Assembly: GCA_013619105.1 (NCBI GenBank)
Contig: JABXKU010000006.1
Coordinates: forward strand, 1-64,000
Length of the DNA: 64,000 nucleotides
Direction: 5' to 3'
From: Desulfuromonadales bacterium
GTDB taxonomy: Bacteria; Desulfobacterota; Desulfuromonadia; Desulfuromonadales; Syntrophotaleaceae
The notes under the pieces are model-generated. The model worked only from the letters and a program-made list of their open reading frames with translations. It made no database searches and was not told the DNA's origin. Position numbers and translations under genes: made by a program. Positions 63,002 to 64,000 of the stretch are shown piece by piece. Within the stretch, counting starts at the first letter, position 1. Each line of letters starts with the position of its first letter.

Positions 63002-64000
63002 TCACACCGGGTGGCCGTGGAGCAACTGGCGGGCGCGCTGGATCTCCTCGTCGCTGCCCAGTAGAATCAGGGTGTCTCCTATTTCCAGCCGATAGTCTGA
63101 GGACACATTATAGAGGGTCCGTTCACGGCGCAACACCCCTAGAATCATGGCTCCTGTGGCCCTGCGGAAGGCCAGCTCGGCCAGAGTTCGACCGAGGCAG
63201 GGGGAGTCGTCGGGGACTGCTTGGTACTCCACCTGGCCGCCTTCGAGGACCGAGAGTGTTGGCGCTTCTATGGAGGTTCCTTGTTGAGGAGAGCGCAGCT
63301 GGCTGTAGTGGGCACGGCGCAATTGCGCCAGATGGGGCATGATTCGTCCCTCGGCGATGCCAAAGCGCCGCAGCAGGTAGCTAGACAGCTGCAGGCTGGC
63401 TTCAAGTTCGTCGGGGATTACTTCGTCGGCGCCCAATTCCCGCAAATAATCGAGTTCGGCCCGGTAGCGGGTGCGGGCCAGGATGTAGAGATCGGGATTG
63501 AGATCGCGGCCGGCACGAATAGCACGGCTCAGGGCGCCGGGATCGTTAACCGCCAGAACTAGGGCCCGGGCCCGTTTGATTCCAAGACCTTCGAGCACCG
63601 GCGGTGCGGTGGCATCGCCATAGACGATGAATTCCCCGGCTCGTCGGCCGTTTTGTACCGACTCGCTGTTCAGCTCGATAAACAGATAGGGGATCTGCAT
63701 CTCGCGTAATACCCCGCCGACGTTGCGGCCTGACAGGCCGTAGCCGACGATGATGACGTGCCCCTCCAGGTTAGCGGTTCGCTCCAGCGTTTCAGCCTCC
63801 TGTTTGCCGCCCTTGTGCCCCATCAGAGTGGTGATTTTTGCCGCCAGTGCCGGTGCGCGAGGTACGATCATTGGGGTGACGATCATCGACAGGGCAATCA
63901 CCGAGAGAGCCAGTTGGTATGGCTGGGGATCGACAAGGCCCAGGCCAGATGCCTGCTTGAGTAAAACGAAGGAAAACTCGCCGACCTGAAATAGGATCAG
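63002..64000 (-). CDS. KefB-type monovalent cation:proton antiporter, C-terminal part (runs off right edge)
   Basis: The frame stays open to the window end; the ORF track's start at 63901 is an internal GTG. Upstream codons read LILFQVGEFSFVLLKQA, the QVGEFSFVL helix of the CPA2/RosB group. After the last membrane helix (IALSMIVTPMIVPRAPAL) comes a TrkA-N/RCK domain (HVIIVGYGLSGRNVGGVLREMQIPY; VYGDATAPPVLEGLGI) and a TrkA-C domain (GRTLAELAFRRATGAMILGVLRRER). It should move K+ or Na+ against protons under nucleotide control. The N-terminal transport domain lies outside. Confidence 0.9.
   Translation of the reverse strand: MILFQVGEFSFVLLKQASGLGLVDPQPYQLALSVIALSMIVTPMIVPRAPALAAKITTLMGHKGGKQEAETLERTANLEGHVIIVGYGLSGRNVGGVLREMQIPYLFIELNSESVQNGRRAGEFIVYGDATAPPVLEGLGIKRARALVLAVNDPGALSRAIRAGRDLNPDLYILARTRYRAELDYLRELGADEVIPDELEASLQLSSYLLRRFGIAEGRIMPHLAQLRRAHYSQLRSPQQGTSIEAPTLSVLEGGQVEYQAVPDDSPCLGRTLAELAFRRATGAMILGVLRRERTLYNVSSDYRLEIGDTLILLGSDEEIQRARQLLHGHPV

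Overview
The window (about 55% GC by eye, with an AT-richer first kilobase) looks like chromosome of a Gram-negative anaerobe of the Desulfuromonadales type (Geobacter/Pelobacter/Desulfuromonas relatives). This is inferred from gene order and content: an hslVU-argBDFGH-lysA-dapA-dapB-dapL block with LL-diaminopimelate aminotransferase, a recA-pilT-recX-alaS run, a TonB/RND envelope, a nickel-pincer cofactor (lar) gene set and many interspersed intergenic repeats. No tRNA, rRNA or CRISPR was found. Product calls come from motif reading, not from database searches.

Layout. 1-1060 is an AT-rich left edge with an unrecognised partial ORF and a YtoQ-like gene. 1169-5302 holds tex and an ABC-F ATPase (minus). 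5697-14594 is mixed: a periplasmic-sensor GGDEF protein, a DUF2157/GDYXXLXY pair, a Nudix hydrolase, a J-domain gene broken by an in-frame TGA, a double flavodoxin-like protein, a PAS protein, an alpha/beta hydrolase and a small zinc-ribbon membrane protein. 14728-17454 is a four-gene cysK-larE-membrane protein-nuclease operon. 18020-32525 is the amino-acid block, essentially all minus strand, making DAP/lysine and arginine and ending at the HslUV protease. 32829-41372 carries a cupin, alaS, recX, a PilT/PilU ATPase, recA, thpR, cinA and pgpA, many overlapping.

41553-54655 is the most interesting part. A TupA-like oxyanion-binding protein is divergent from a TonB-dependent receptor. larC, larB and a DRTGG/BioD-like ATPase follow on the minus strand. 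Then comes a plus-strand run: a double ATPase, an EcfT-like permease, an S-component-like membrane protein, a DDTD-motif protein, a tiny Cys-rich protein, a secreted calcium-loop repeat protein and ExbB-ExbD-TonB. Both plus-strand transcripts start from almost identical promoters (TTGAC[A/T]-N17-TATATT) whose -10 box is covered by a 24-bp palindrome built like the E. coli ModE operator. The reading offered is a molybdate/tungstate-repressed uptake system running from the outer membrane to an ECF-type inner-membrane transporter. The lar genes next to it mean that nickel is the main alternative substrate.

54751-64000 has an unknown small protein, an RND efflux pump with its adaptor, a two-CBS protein with a Cys cluster, an outer-membrane barrel protein, an overlapping pair (HD hydrolase plus a CBS-like/HEPN-like protein) and the C-terminal part of a KefB-type cation/proton antiporter that runs off the right edge.
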